Positions 1-8,876 of a DNA stretch of 43,481 bases are shown here, piece after piece. Every line of letters begins with the position of its first letter. Position 1 is the first letter of the stretch. The stretch lies in the NCBI GenBank assembly GCA_025350305.1, contig JANXYC010000020.1, positions 1 to 43,481 on the forward strand. Direction: 5' to 3'. The notes under the pieces are model-generated. The model was given only the letters and a program-made list of their open reading frames with translations, made no database searches and was not told the origin of the DNA. A program made the translations under genes and the position numbers. Source of the DNA: Cyclobacteriaceae bacterium (GTDB taxonomy: Bacteria; Bacteroidota; Bacteroidia; Cytophagales; Cyclobacteriaceae).

Positions 1-1264
1 CAAGTTTTTCAATCCTGGATTGTAACACGGAAGGTGACATGGTGAACAACTTCGCCCAATGCGGCCGGGGATTGAAGGGTTCAAGCTGTTCCTCCATCAA
101 TGGAAGCAAATTGATGACGGTATCCCACTCCTGTTTCCAGGTGGTATGAATCGCCACGCATGCTTTTTTGTAACAGGGACTCATCCAAAGATTATCTGCA
201 GCAACGGTCCGGATTTCTGAAATAAACAAGTGAGGTGTAATTTTTTCGTGCAATTTTTCTACCGCCATAATTGCTTTATATGCATGCTCTATGGGAACGA
301 AATATTCGGCTTGCAATTCTTTGCCCGTACTCGGCGTAAAGCCCATCCGAAAGTGGGGCATCCTTTCAAACCAAGGCCCGGGTACGCCCATTTGTTCCGT
401 ACAATTCTCTGCGGATTGATCCTCCACGGGATGCATATTTTTGGTGGCAAGCGTGGCACCATAAAATTCAGGAGCGAATTCCATTGGGCTGCTACCTTCT
501 TCCATTCGACGCTTTATCCAAACTTCATTAATGTTTTTATTTTTCCAATCGGTAAAAAGACTGACACTATAGCCATTTGAAGCAATCGCGTCAAAATTAT
601 TTTCCAACGCCTTCATCGGCAGGTTGCGGTAAACAACTTGTTGCATGTTGAAGGAAGGGAGTAGATCCAGTGTCACTTTTGTAACAATGCCAAGGGCCCC
701 CAGTCCAACGATGGCTCCATAAAACTGTTCGCCGTCTTTTTTTGAGATCACAGCCACATCACCGGCTGCATTGACAAATTCAATAGCAGAAACTGCCGTT
801 GCGAGGTTGCCATTCTTTACACCCGAACCATGCGTTGCCGTTGCACATGATCCTGCAACAGAAATATGCGGTAATGATGCCAGGTTGTGGAGTGCATAAC
901 CGTTTTCATGGAGGTACTGGCATAGCTCGCCATACTTTATACCTGCCTCAACGGTTACAGTATTGGCACCTTTGTCTAACGACACTACTTTTTTTAAGCC
1001 TTTTAACGAAATCTGATTTTCTGCGCTGTCAGCAATGGCGTTGAATGAATGCTGTGATCCAAGTGCTCTCAGTTTGCTGCACTTCTTTACAATTTTCTGA
1101 ACCTCATCCACTGTTTCCGGGTAATGCACATTGCTTGTACTGTATTCCAAATTTCCAGCCCAATTTTTTAGTGGCTTGTCGGGTGAGGCGCAGCCGACAA
1201 AACGCGAAAGTGCGGTACTGGCTACGATCGCTGTCGAGGCTTTAAGAAATGCTCTTTTATCCAT
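1..1264 (-). CDS. Alditol oxidase-like FAD-dependent oxidoreductase (3' end cut by window edge)
   Basis: Reading from ATG at 1264 gives about 421 residues without a stop before the window edge. An N-terminal lipoprotein-like signal (MDKRAFLKAS..., with a Cys after RFVG near residue 24) is followed by an NWAGN start typical of alditol/xylitol oxidases. The FAD-binding half has GSQHSFN, whose His matches the covalent flavin site of AldO, and then SVAGSCATATHGSG. The substrate half has SLFTDW, GVPGPW, SEIRTVAAD and RPHWAKLFT, which supply the Glu, Arg and Lys expected in the AldO active site. AldO is about 418 residues, so with the signal only some 30 residues are missing. The family oxidises polyols such as xylitol or sorbitol with O2. 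A lipid-anchored periplasmic form is my inference. L-gulonolactone-type oxidases are the nearest alternative, but the AldO motifs fit better. Confidence 0.88.
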   Translation of the reverse strand, partial: MDKRAFLKASTAIVASTALSRFVGCASPDKPLKNWAGNLEYSTSNVHYPETVDEVQKIVKKCSKLRALGSQHSFNAIADSAENQISLKGLKKVVSLDKGANTVTVEAGIKYGELCQYLHENGYALHNLASLPHISVAGSCATATHGSGVKNGNLATAVSAIEFVNAAGDVAVISKKDGEQFYGAIVGLGALGIVTKVTLDLLPSFNMQQVVYRNLPMKALENNFDAIASNGYSVSLFTDWKNKNINEVWIKRRMEEGSSPMEFAPEFYGATLATKNMHPVEDQSAENCTEQMGVPGPWFERMPHFRMGFTPSTGKELQAEYFVPIEHAYKAIMAVEKLHEKITPHLFISEIRTVAADNLWMSPCYKKACVAIHTTWKQEWDTVINLLPLMEEQLEPFNPRPHWAKLFTMSPSVLQSRIEKL

Positions 1265-1268
1265 GAGG

Positions 1269-1298
1269 AAAAGGTAGAGAAATTTATTGATGGCACAA
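1269..1298 (-). promoter_or_regulatory. Possible promoter of the alditol oxidase gene
   Basis: On the minus strand a TTG (1298-1296), a 19-base spacer and TACCTTTT (1276-1269) resemble the Bacteroidota -33/-7 pattern. The -7 element ends only about 4 bases before the ATG, which would give an almost leaderless mRNA, so this is tentative. Confidence 0.25.
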
Positions 1299-1536
1299 TT
1301 AGTTGGCCATTACGCCATTGGCTTTTGGCCTGCTGCCGACTGTTTACAAGTTTCATTCTTTTCAAAAAAAAATAACTCACATTAACCTTTGTTCAAAAAC
1401 CTGTCTGTTAAACTCAATCTGAAACTTTTAAGAACAAGAGTGTTTCGCTCTGGGAATGTTTTATTGTATTACCAACCAGATAGAGAGAAAAGCCTGGATA
1501 AGGAATGGGACAAGGTTAGAGGCTGAGGTTACTCTA

Positions 1537-1642
1537 AAGGGCATCTCTTCCATGTAACACGGTTTCAGAAAGCTTCAAAAACACCTTTTCATTGGCCTCA
1601 TCCCACCTTCTCCGGAGGAGAAGAATCGAGGAGTTTTTGAAG
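1537..1642 (+). repeat. Interspersed palindromic repeat, type I, copy A
   Basis: This 106-base segment begins AAGGGCATCTCTTCC and ends GAGTTTTTGAAG. Its reverse complement recurs at 19555-19660 with a single base difference (ATGTAAC here against ATATAAC there). Inside it, AAGCTTCAAAAAC and GTTTTTGAAG form inverted arms around a GC-richer core that is itself palindromic (CTTCTCCGGAGGAGAAG). There is no coding capacity. It resembles REP/MITE-like elements in size and structure, but I see no transposase gene nearby. Confidence 0.9.
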
Positions 1643-1750
1643 AGAAGGCGGCCCCACTATCCAAGGAATGCTGTCGGGATCCGTCCTATTAGTAAATTTT
1701 TTCAATTGCCGGTAGCAATCTGACTATTTTTTTCATCGCGTTTCTTTCAA

Positions 1751-4700
1751 TTGTACCTTTCTCTAATATTGTGCCTGAACCACAGTGTTATTTTGAAATC
1801 CTTCATTGACCATATCACGGAGTACTTAGCTGAAGCCGACAGCGACAATATCAAAAAAGGTAAGACCCTTTATAAAAAAAATTTGAACGACTATTGGGTT
1901 CCGTCAACAGATGGCGAGTGCCTGATGGTAACCGTTCCAGGCGCGAGTGGTAACAGCGATTACGAGGTGTCAATTGAAGTGGCGGATGGCTATACCGAAA
2001 TTTTCTGCCCATGCCCTGCCTATGCTAACCATGGTGATTGCAAGCATTGCCTGGCAGCCGCTTTCTGGTGTTTTGATAACGAACATGAGCTCCCCGTTTT
2101 GAAATCGGAAGACGCGAAGTCTTCGAAGCCGCTTTTTAAAGAAAAGGCCCATGAACAATTAGAAGAAATGTCCTACACGGATGTTGAGATTCAGGGTGCG
2201 TTGGAAACCTGGACATTGGAGCATCTGGCTTTCAAGCGTAATTTTGATGCCTTCAACGCCAAAATCAAACTGGGTTCAGAAAAAGGCCCCTCCTTGCGGT
2301 TCAGATACAATAAAACGGCCAAGGAGGCCTTTGATGTTTCGATTGATTATGACCTGAAGAAAAGTTACCGTACAGGCTGTTCGTGCGGGGCAAACAAAAA
2401 ATCGGGCCGCTTCTGTGAACACATCCATGCGGCCTTCCAATATGTGTACTATCAACTAAAACCCGACTTCTTCTTAACCTTTCGCGACTTTACGGTAGAA
2501 AAAAATGAAATCCTCAAACAGTTTAACCTGACGCTCACCGACCCTGAAGCTCAGAATTTCAAATGGGGCCTTAACTATAGGAGTGATTTGATACTCGCAG
2601 AGAAACCAAGCTTTATTGTTCCCAAAGGCGATACCAGCTTTTTTCAACAATTCAGAGAGGTAGTACGGTCTGGCGCTTCACCGGTAACAGTCCACATCAG
2701 GCCAACGCTTCCCACCTCTGTTCAGGTTGATTTTGAAGTGGGCCTGCTGTTCAATTTAGTGAGCAAGCGTCATATTGGTTTCGAACTGGAACCCCTGGAA
2801 GTACGCGAAAAAAACAACAACCCTGTTTACAAGAAGCTCAATGCCAACGAGGAGGCCAACTGGGCTTTACTTAAACCACTGGATAGTGATTTATATGAAC
2901 TGGTGACAAGCCTGTCGGACAAAGGTTTGTTGGCGTGGATGACCGCCAAAGGCCGGACCTATTTTCCGGGATATTACAATCCCTGGCAGCGCATCATGCT
3001 GGAGGATGTGGTTTTATTGCGTAAAAGATATTACGAACAACTACGGAAATATTGGGAAACCCTTGCCAAATGGAAGCCCGTGCTCTTATTGCTCGATGGG
3101 AAGTTCAGCAATAAAACTTTGAAAGCCGTAAAGGTCAGTGAAAAATTTGTCAACATCACTTTTGTTGTTGACATGGATGACCGGTTTATTAATATTTTCT
3201 TAATCCCTGTGGTGGAAGATGAAGATTGGTCGGGCAAATCGAAAACTCTTTTAAGGCTTCTTATATACCTTGTTGACAACACCCTTTATCTCCCGGCGCA
3301 TGCAGAAGACCTTTCGGTGATAGAAATGTTTAAGTCCGGCCTGCTCAAATTCTCCAAAGACGACATACTGGAAGTTTTTAAAACGGTAATCGGCCCGCTC
3401 CTGGAACGGTACCCCGTAAAGCTTCCTGAAAATTTTAATTTACAGCGCATCAACACAGAACCATTGCCCCAACTGCACCTGGGTGAACTAAACGAGCAAA
3501 GTCTGATGCTGTATCCGAAATTTCTTTACGACAATGATTTGTTGGAACCAGCCGTGCATGGAATGGAAATCTCAGAAGATGCGGAAGGGTTAAAAATCAT
3601 AACGCGCAAACCTGATCAGGAAAAACATTTTTTTGAATTTATCCGCCAACTTCATCCAAAGTTCGTGCAACAGCGCAACAACCCTTATTTCTACCTTCCC
3701 TTTTCGGAAGTGATGAAAGACAGCTGGTTTTTAAAGGCTATTCAAGTGGTACAAGATGCGGGCTATCCTGTTCATGGTTTGCAGGCGCTAAAACGCTTTC
3801 GATATAATACCAACAAACCTACATGGGAGATGAAAGCCGGCAGCGGCACCGACTGGTTCGATTTGTCCATAGAAATTTCGTGGGGTAATATCTCCGTCCC
3901 GCTTAAAGATATCCGCAAAGCCATTGCCAACCGACAAAATACCGTGCTGCTCGATGATGGTACATTAGGTCTGCTCCCTGAAGAGTGGATAAAGCAATAC
4001 GGCCTCTTGCTCAAGATGGGCGAAGAACGCCAGGGCACCATCCGTATCAGCAAACGCCACTTTGGTATCCTGGACGAATTGGCTGACCAACTGAACAACA
4101 AGGATGTGCTGGCAGAAATCAAAAGCAAAAAGGAAAAACTGGCCCGGCTTGATGATCTTAAAACAGCCAAACTTTCAAAAAAAGTGACTGCTACCTTGCG
4201 ACCGTATCAGCAAAGCGGCTTCAAATGGTTGCAAACGTTGGAAGAACTGGGATGGGGCGGCTGCCTTGCCGATGACATGGGCTTGGGTAAGACCTTGCAA
4301 ACCATCGCTTTTATTCAATTTTTGAAGGAGAAATACCCTGGCAGCACGCATTTAGTGGTGTGCCCTACTTCGTTACTCTATAACTGGCAAGGCGAATTCG
4401 ACAAGTTTTGCCCTACGCTGAAGTACCATATTTATTACGGCCAATTGCGTGAACTTGGCGATGAGCATTTCGAATCCTATGATGTGGTACTCACAAGTTA
4501 TGGCCTGGCACGCAACGATATTGAGATGCTTGCAAAGTTTTCGTGGCACTACGTCATTCTTGACGAAAGCCAGGCCATCAAAAACCCCGATGCGGTGACG
4601 ACCAAAGCAGTGGGGCTGCTGCCTTGCAAGAACCGGTTAGTGCTCAGTGGCACTCCTGTACAAAACAGCACGTATGATCTGTATGCTCAATTCAACTTTA

Positions 4701-5584
4701 TCAACCCCGGGCTGCTGGGCAATCGCGATTTTTTCCGCAATGAATTTGCCAACCCCATTGACAAGCAGGCTGACAAGGAAAAAGCCCATCAGTTGCGCAA
4801 AATGATTTACCCGTTTCTGTTGAGACGCACCAAAGAACAGGTAGCGCCCGACCTGCCCGATAAGACCGAAACCATCTTATGGTGTAACATGGGCCGCGAG
4901 CAGCGTAGTGTTTATGAGAGCTACCGCAAATACTACCGCGATTTGATCCTGAAGAAGATTGATGATGTGGGCATGAACAAGTCGGGCATGTATGTGCTGG
5001 AGGGCCTGCTACGCCTGCGCCAGATTTGCGACCATCCGAAATTGTTGAAAGATGAAAATGCTGCCGTGGAAGAATCAGTAAAGACAGAAGAACTGCTGCG
5101 TGAAGTGGAAGAAAACACCGGGCAACATAAAATTCTCATTTTCTCACAGTTTGTGGAAATGCTTCAGGTAATCAAGGCCGAACTGGTCAAAAAGAAAATT
5201 TCATTCTCTTATCTGGATGGCTCCATCGCTGCCATCGACCGGAAAAAAGAAGTAGAAAGGTTTCAAAATGATGAAGCGGTCAAAGTGTTTCTCATTTCAC
5301 TGAAAGCTGGCGGAGTAGGACTTAACCTCACCGCAGCGGATTATGTGTATATCGTCGATCCGTGGTGGAATCCCGCGGCCGAACGGCAGGCCATAGACCG
5401 CACCCACCGTATCGGACAAACCCGTAAAATCTTTGCGTACAAAATGATCTGCAAAGATTCGGTAGAAGAAAAAATATTAAAACTTCAGGAAAGGAAAAAA
5501 GCGCTAGCCGATGAATTGGTGAGCGAAGATGCGGGCTTTATTAAAAAACTGACCCGTGATGACATTGATTTTCTGTTGAGTTAA
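1751..5584 (+). CDS. SWIM zinc-finger SNF2-family DNA helicase/translocase
   Basis: This 1277-residue protein has an N-terminal SWIM zinc finger (CPCPAY...CKHC, about residues 86-100) and a second, looser one (CSCG...CEH, about 210-223). A long middle region follows, then a C-terminal SNF2 ATPase. The ATPase has DDMGLGKT (Walker A, about 841-848), LDESQAIKNP (DEAH-like, about 937), SGTPVQN (about 965), and a helicase-C half with LDGSIAAIDR (about 1155) and RTHRIGQT (about 1216). Members remodel or translocate on DNA using ATP; the SWIM finger is thought to bind DNA or protein. Stand-alone SWIM-SNF2 genes are common in Bacteroidota and their exact job is unknown. The start is uncertain: no ATG precedes the conserved N-terminus, so TTG at 1751 or TTG at 1793 must be used. 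The gene stands alone between two repeat-containing gaps. Confidence 0.93.
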   Translation: MYLSLILCLNHSVILKSFIDHITEYLAEADSDNIKKGKTLYKKNLNDYWVPSTDGECLMVTVPGASGNSDYEVSIEVADGYTEIFCPCPAYANHGDCKHCLAAAFWCFDNEHELPVLKSEDAKSSKPLFKEKAHEQLEEMSYTDVEIQGALETWTLEHLAFKRNFDAFNAKIKLGSEKGPSLRFRYNKTAKEAFDVSIDYDLKKSYRTGCSCGANKKSGRFCEHIHAAFQYVYYQLKPDFFLTFRDFTVEKNEILKQFNLTLTDPEAQNFKWGLNYRSDLILAEKPSFIVPKGDTSFFQQFREVVRSGASPVTVHIRPTLPTSVQVDFEVGLLFNLVSKRHIGFELEPLEVREKNNNPVYKKLNANEEANWALLKPLDSDLYELVTSLSDKGLLAWMTAKGRTYFPGYYNPWQRIMLEDVVLLRKRYYEQLRKYWETLAKWKPVLLLLDGKFSNKTLKAVKVSEKFVNITFVVDMDDRFINIFLIPVVEDEDWSGKSKTLLRLLIYLVDNTLYLPAHAEDLSVIEMFKSGLLKFSKDDILEVFKTVIGPLLERYPVKLPENFNLQRINTEPLPQLHLGELNEQSLMLYPKFLYDNDLLEPAVHGMEISEDAEGLKIITRKPDQEKHFFEFIRQLHPKFVQQRNNPYFYLPFSEVMKDSWFLKAIQVVQDAGYPVHGLQALKRFRYNTNKPTWEMKAGSGTDWFDLSIEISWGNISVPLKDIRKAIANRQNTVLLDDGTLGLLPEEWIKQYGLLLKMGEERQGTIRISKRHFGILDELADQLNNKDVLAEIKSKKEKLARLDDLKTAKLSKKVTATLRPYQQSGFKWLQTLEELGWGGCLADDMGLGKTLQTIAFIQFLKEKYPGSTHLVVCPTSLLYNWQGEFDKFCPTLKYHIYYGQLRELGDEHFESYDVVLTSYGLARNDIEMLAKFSWHYVILDESQAIKNPDAVTTKAVGLLPCKNRLVLSGTPVQNSTYDLYAQFNFINPGLLGNRDFFRNEFANPIDKQADKEKAHQLRKMIYPFLLRRTKEQVAPDLPDKTETILWCNMGREQRSVYESYRKYYRDLILKKIDDVGMNKSGMYVLEGLLRLRQICDHPKLLKDENAAVEESVKTEELLREVEENTGQHKILIFSQFVEMLQVIKAELVKKKISFSYLDGSIAAIDRKKEVERFQNDEAVKVFLISLKAGGVGLNLTAADYVYIVDPWWNPAAERQAIDRTHRIGQTRKIFAYKMICKDSVEEKILKLQERKKALADELVSEDAGFIKKLTRDDIDFLLS

Positions 5585-5798
5585 ACTTCGGCCAGGTGTC
5601 TTGACCTTAAGCCCAGGCGAGCAGGAGTCTTACTTTGCACGATTTTTTTGCCGGAACAATGGGTACACTTACCGACAAATTTGAAAAAGATTGGTTGTCG
5701 TAAGAACTATGTGACATTGCTGGAGGCAAAATTAAGTGTATGATTTAGACTTGATAACGACAAGCAGCGTTGGAATTGTGATACTTTGCTATGAGCCG

Positions 5799-6019
5799 AT
5801 TAGTCCTACTTTGTCAAGTTAGGCAATCTATTGAATAGCATAAGGTTGCAGCCCGAAGAGCGAATCAGAAGGATGGTCACGAAGAACACAACGAACCACT
5901 ACGAGCACTGCGAAATCGAGGTTCATCGGATCATTGGCCCTGTTTCGTTGTGCTCGTTGTGTCATCTTCGTGCTCGTTGTGACCCCAAAAATCTAAATAT
6001 GGACAAAGTAGGATTAGAT
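5799..6019. repeat. Nested inverted-repeat element of about 220 bases
   Basis: The outer arms are TAGTCCTACTTTGTC (5801-5815) and GACAAAGTAGGATTA (6002-6016), inverted copies with one mismatch. Inside lie GTCACGAAGAACACAACGA (about 5877-5895) and a right-hand tract (about 5945-5981) with two tandem copies of a CGTGCTCGTTGTG-like unit. The right tract is partly complementary to the left one, so the transcript could form a long hairpin. No function is evident. Confidence 0.55.
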
Positions 6020-6056
6020 GAGAAGTACGATCTTCAAGTGAATTGACCATTAAGAA

Positions 6057-6155
6057 ATGACGGTTGAAATTTTTAAGACTGATGTAGGAAATCGTGATCA
6101 GGCAAACATGCTGATAGTCCTAATTGACCGAAGACGGGCTGTCAGCGTTACGTGA
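6057..6155 (+). pseudogene. Possible N-terminal relic of a small protein gene
   Basis: ATG at 6057 opens a 32-residue frame (MTVEIFKTDVGNRDQANML...) that ends in TGA. It reads like the start of a small cytoplasmic protein with an amphipathic beginning, but no continuation is found in any frame before the ABC-F gene. I recall small Bacteroidota proteins that start in a similar way, but I cannot name a family. It may be chance. Confidence 0.3.
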
Positions 6156-6309
6156 ACGGATGGTGCTGTTGAACTGGCTGATTTCCTTGTACAGACCTCC
6201 TGCATTTTCTATTCCTTCCTGGTTAGTTGTGTCAAGAAAAAGGATGGCTAAAAGAGAAGAATATTCTTCATTGGGATTTCTACTGCACCTTTCGGATGAA
6301 AATTAATAA

Positions 6310-6317
6310 TACCTTTG
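6310..6317 (+). promoter_or_regulatory. -7 promoter element of the ABC-F gene
   Basis: TACCTTTG matches the Bacteroidota -7 consensus TAnnTTTG exactly. The expected transcription start, about 6 bases downstream, leaves a leader of roughly 12 bases to ATG 6336. No clear TTTG box is seen at the -33 distance. Confidence 0.45.
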
Positions 6318-6335
6318 CCGCCTTATTTAAAAACA

Positions 6336-7979
6336 ATGATTTCAGTTGATTCGGTGAGTGTTGAGTTTAACGGTTCGGCGCTGTTCAGTAATATTTCTTT
6401 TAACATCAATGAAAACGACCGGATTGCATTGATGGGAAAAAATGGTGCGGGAAAGTCAACCTTGCTGAAGATTATAGCCAATGTGCAAAAGCCTACGCGG
6501 GGCAAAGTATCTGCTCCCCGGGATGCCATCATTGCTTATTTGCCCCAGCACTTGTTAACCGAGGATAACTGCACTGTTTTCCAGGAGGCATCAAAGGCCT
6601 TTGCTAAAATTCTGGATATGAAAAAGCAAATGGAATCGCTCAACCATCAACTGGAAACCCGCACGGATTATGAATCAGATGATTATGCAAGGATTATTGA
6701 ACAAGTATCCGAACTAAGCGAAAAATACTATTCAATTGAAGAAATCAACTTTGACGCCGAGGTTGAGAAAACACTCATCGGCCTGGGCTTTTTGCGGTCG
6801 GATTTTACACGTCCCACCGGTGAGTTTAGCGGTGGCTGGCGTATGCGTATCGAATTGGCCAAAATTCTCCTCCAGAAACCGGACCTGGTATTGCTGGATG
6901 AGCCCACCAATCACATGGACATAGAATCCATACAGTGGCTGGAGGATTTTCTTGTAAACAATGCCAAAGCGGTGATCGTCATTTCGCACGATAAAATGTT
7001 TGTGGATAATATTACCAATCGTACCATCGAGGTGACCATGGGCCGCATTTACGATTACCGCACCAACTACACCCACTATCTTCAATTGCGAAGAGAAAGA
7101 CGGGAACAGCAACAAAAGCAATTTGATGATCAGGCAAAACAGATTGCTGATATACAGGAATTTATCGACCGGTTTAAAGGAACCTACTCGAAGACCCTGC
7201 AAGTGCAATCGCGCGTGAAGATGTTGGAAAAAATAGAGATCATTGAAGTGGACGAAGTGGACTCTTCTGCCTTGAATTTGAAATTTCCGCCTGCGCCACG
7301 TTCCGGAAACTATCCGGTGATCATAGAGGGTTTAACAAAGAAGTATGGAACGCATACTGTTTTTCAAGATGTCTCCCTTACTATTTCACGTGGAGAACGA
7401 ATCGCCTTTGTTGGCAAAAATGGTGAAGGGAAATCCACGCTGGTCAAAGCGATCATGGGAGAAATTGAATATGAAGGAAAACTTCAACTCGGACATGGTT
7501 CATTGATCGGCTATTTCGCACAGAATCAAGCGTCCCTGTTGGATGAAAGCCTCACCGTTTTCCAAACAATCGACCAGATTGCGGTAGGCGATATCCGAAC
7601 GAAGATTAAAGATATTCTCGGCGCATTCATGTTCAGCGGCGATGCGATCGACAAAAAAGTAAAGATGCTTTCCGGAGGTGAGAAAACCCGCCTCGCCATG
7701 ATCAAACTTCTGTTGCAGCCGGTCAACCTCCTGATTTTGGATGAACCAACGAATCACCTGGATATTAAAACAAAGGAAATCCTGAAAGATGCTCTCAAAG
7801 CATTCGACGGCACCATGATCCTGGTTTCGCATGACCGGGATTTCCTCGATGGTTTGGCAACCAAGGTATTTGAATTTGGTAACAAACGGATCAAGGAACA
7901 TTTTGAGGATATCACCGGTTTTCTGAGGAACAAGAAGTTAGAAAACCTGAGGGAGATTGAGCGGAGTGAGGCAAAATAG
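6336..7979 (+). CDS. ABC-F family ATPase (ribosome-associated type)
   Basis: The protein is 547 residues with two ABC ATPase domains and no membrane segment. Domain 1 has GKNGAGKST (about 34-42), FSGGWRMR (about 163) and LLDEPTNHMD (about 186). Domain 2 has GKNGEGKST (about 359), LSGGEKTR (about 445) and LILDEPTNHLD (about 466). A charged linker between them (RRERREQQQKQF...) is the ABC-F interdomain arm. ABC-F proteins bind the ribosomal E site and help stalled ribosomes or protect against antibiotics; which subgroup this is cannot be decided here, and the DNA-binding C-terminal extension of Uup is absent. I chose ATG 6336 rather than the upstream in-frame TTG at 6315, because that TTG lies inside the -7 promoter box. 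Confidence 0.93.
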   Translation: MISVDSVSVEFNGSALFSNISFNINENDRIALMGKNGAGKSTLLKIIANVQKPTRGKVSAPRDAIIAYLPQHLLTEDNCTVFQEASKAFAKILDMKKQMESLNHQLETRTDYESDDYARIIEQVSELSEKYYSIEEINFDAEVEKTLIGLGFLRSDFTRPTGEFSGGWRMRIELAKILLQKPDLVLLDEPTNHMDIESIQWLEDFLVNNAKAVIVISHDKMFVDNITNRTIEVTMGRIYDYRTNYTHYLQLRRERREQQQKQFDDQAKQIADIQEFIDRFKGTYSKTLQVQSRVKMLEKIEIIEVDEVDSSALNLKFPPAPRSGNYPVIIEGLTKKYGTHTVFQDVSLTISRGERIAFVGKNGEGKSTLVKAIMGEIEYEGKLQLGHGSLIGYFAQNQASLLDESLTVFQTIDQIAVGDIRTKIKDILGAFMFSGDAIDKKVKMLSGGEKTRLAMIKLLLQPVNLLILDEPTNHLDIKTKEILKDALKAFDGTMILVSHDRDFLDGLATKVFEFGNKRIKEHFEDITGFLRNKKLENLREIERSEAK

Positions 7980-8016
7980 GGTGGCAATTAATTATTAATC
8001 CTCAGGCTCTATGCTT

Positions 8017-8036
8017 AACCATGGCATGGTTTTTTT
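8017..8036 (+). terminator. Rho-independent terminator after the ABC-F gene
   Basis: AACCAT, a 3-base loop GGC, then ATGGTT followed directly by a run of T (TTTTT) makes a short hairpin with a U-tract 38 bases after the ABC-F stop codon. The stem is only six pairs, so strength is uncertain. Confidence 0.5.
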
Positions 8037-8198
8037 GGTTCGTTCTAAAGTGGATGCAATTGTTGAAAACTCAGTTTCACAACTCCACAGCATTGCACAT
8101 AATCTGTTGTTAAAACTCTAAAAAACGATGCCAATTCCTTCGGCATGGTTTTCGGATTATCAAATTATCAAATTTTTTTACATTAGCAGGTCAGTTGG

Positions 8199-8876
8199 AT
8201 GGTGTCGTTGAAAGAAAAATTTAACCTTGTAACGAAAATGGAAGCTAGTAACCATTGGAATCATGCCAGTCAGAATGTTTTTTGGGGTGAGATTGCTCCC
8301 TGCGATCACGTCGTTCAGATTTACGAGGACGACCAGGTCTTCGTGGATCTATTGGATGGATTTGTAAGTGGTGGAATTAAGGCCGGAGATTGTGTAATTG
8401 TCATCGCTACGGCAAACCACCTCGCGGCGCTGGAGGAGCGGCTCAAGGCTGATGGCTTTAATGTTTTTGATTTGACACTTAGAGATCAATATATTCCTCT
8501 GGAAGCCGGAGAAACTCTTTCTCAATTTATGGTTGGTAATTGGCCAGATGAAAACTTGTTCCGCCATTTGGTAACCGGACTGTTACATCGGGCAAAGAGA
8601 AACAAACGACCCGTACGTGCCTTTGGCGAGATGGTTGCTTTGCTGTGGGCAAAAGGGTTCAATGGTGCCACTGTACAACTCGAACACTTATGGAATAATT
8701 TTTGCGAAACAGAAGCTTTTTCACTCTTCTGTGCATACCCCAGAAGTGGATTCACTGAGAATGCAACTGAGTCGATCATGCACATTTGCGGAAGTCATTC
8801 CAAGATGATAGCGGGGTTTGGTAAGGTCAACGGCGAAATACTCTATCAGAATACCGGGAATAAAAAGCTCGCATAA
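8199..8876 (+). CDS. Stand-alone MEDS-domain (DcmR sensory-like) protein
   Basis: The 225-residue protein is almost wholly one MEDS domain (named for methanogens/methylotrophs and the DcmR sensor). Visible marks are HVVQIYEDD (about 36-44), an AGD-CVIVIAT strand, LEAGETLSQFM, and the conserved RAFGEMVALLWAKG followed by LEHLWN and LFCAYP. The domain has a RecA/KaiC-like fold without a working P-loop and is usually fused to histidine kinases, PAS domains or a DNA-binding domain, where it is thought to sense small molecules such as halogenated or one-carbon compounds. Here there is no output domain: after the domain only about 20 residues remain. The ATG at 8199 is preceded by AGCAGG at a usable distance. 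No kinase or regulator lies next to it, so its partner is unknown. Confidence 0.85.
   Translation: MVSLKEKFNLVTKMEASNHWNHASQNVFWGEIAPCDHVVQIYEDDQVFVDLLDGFVSGGIKAGDCVIVIATANHLAALEERLKADGFNVFDLTLRDQYIPLEAGETLSQFMVGNWPDENLFRHLVTGLLHRAKRNKRPVRAFGEMVALLWAKGFNGATVQLEHLWNNFCETEAFSLFCAYPRSGFTENATESIMHICGSHSKMIAGFGKVNGEILYQNTGNKKLA

Larger units (their letters stand above)
1265..1750. other. Gene-free interval with one interspersed repeat copy
   Basis: No supportable reading frame is seen here. The left part should hold the divergent promoters of the flanking genes. The middle holds the 106-base palindromic repeat at 1537-1642, described separately. The remainder is AT-rich and featureless to me. Confidence 0.6.
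5585..6309. other. Long gap with nested inverted repeats and possible gene relics
   Basis: About 725 bases without an intact gene. It holds a nested inverted-repeat element (5799-6019), a 14-codon frame starting at 5659 (MGTLTDKFEKDWLS, then stop) that looks like the start of a gene cut short, and a 32-codon frame at 6057. The motif TACTTTG occurs three times (near 5630, 5781 and 5806) and resembles a -7 box, but no gene follows any of them. The picture is of a region where genes have decayed. Confidence 0.5.

Noticed and set aside
1751..5584. SWIM-SNF2 helicase as the core of a new defence system
   Set aside because: The gene stands alone with no nuclease, methyltransferase or other defence gene near it, and such stand-alone genes are widespread in this phylum.
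5831..6046. A 71-codon open frame within the gap after the helicase gene
   Set aside because: It reads through the inverted-repeat tracts (repeated CGTTGTG words give its Cys/Leu-rich middle), has no homology that I recognise and no ribosome binding site; it is a by-product of the repeat.
6732..7208. A 158-codon frame on the minus strand inside the ABC-F gene
   Set aside because: It is antisense to a well-conserved ATPase domain and has no motif of its own.
8133..8151. ATGCC/GGCAT hairpin followed on the minus strand by a run of T
   Set aside because: It would end transcription on the minus strand, but no minus-strand gene lies upstream of it; the stem is only five pairs.
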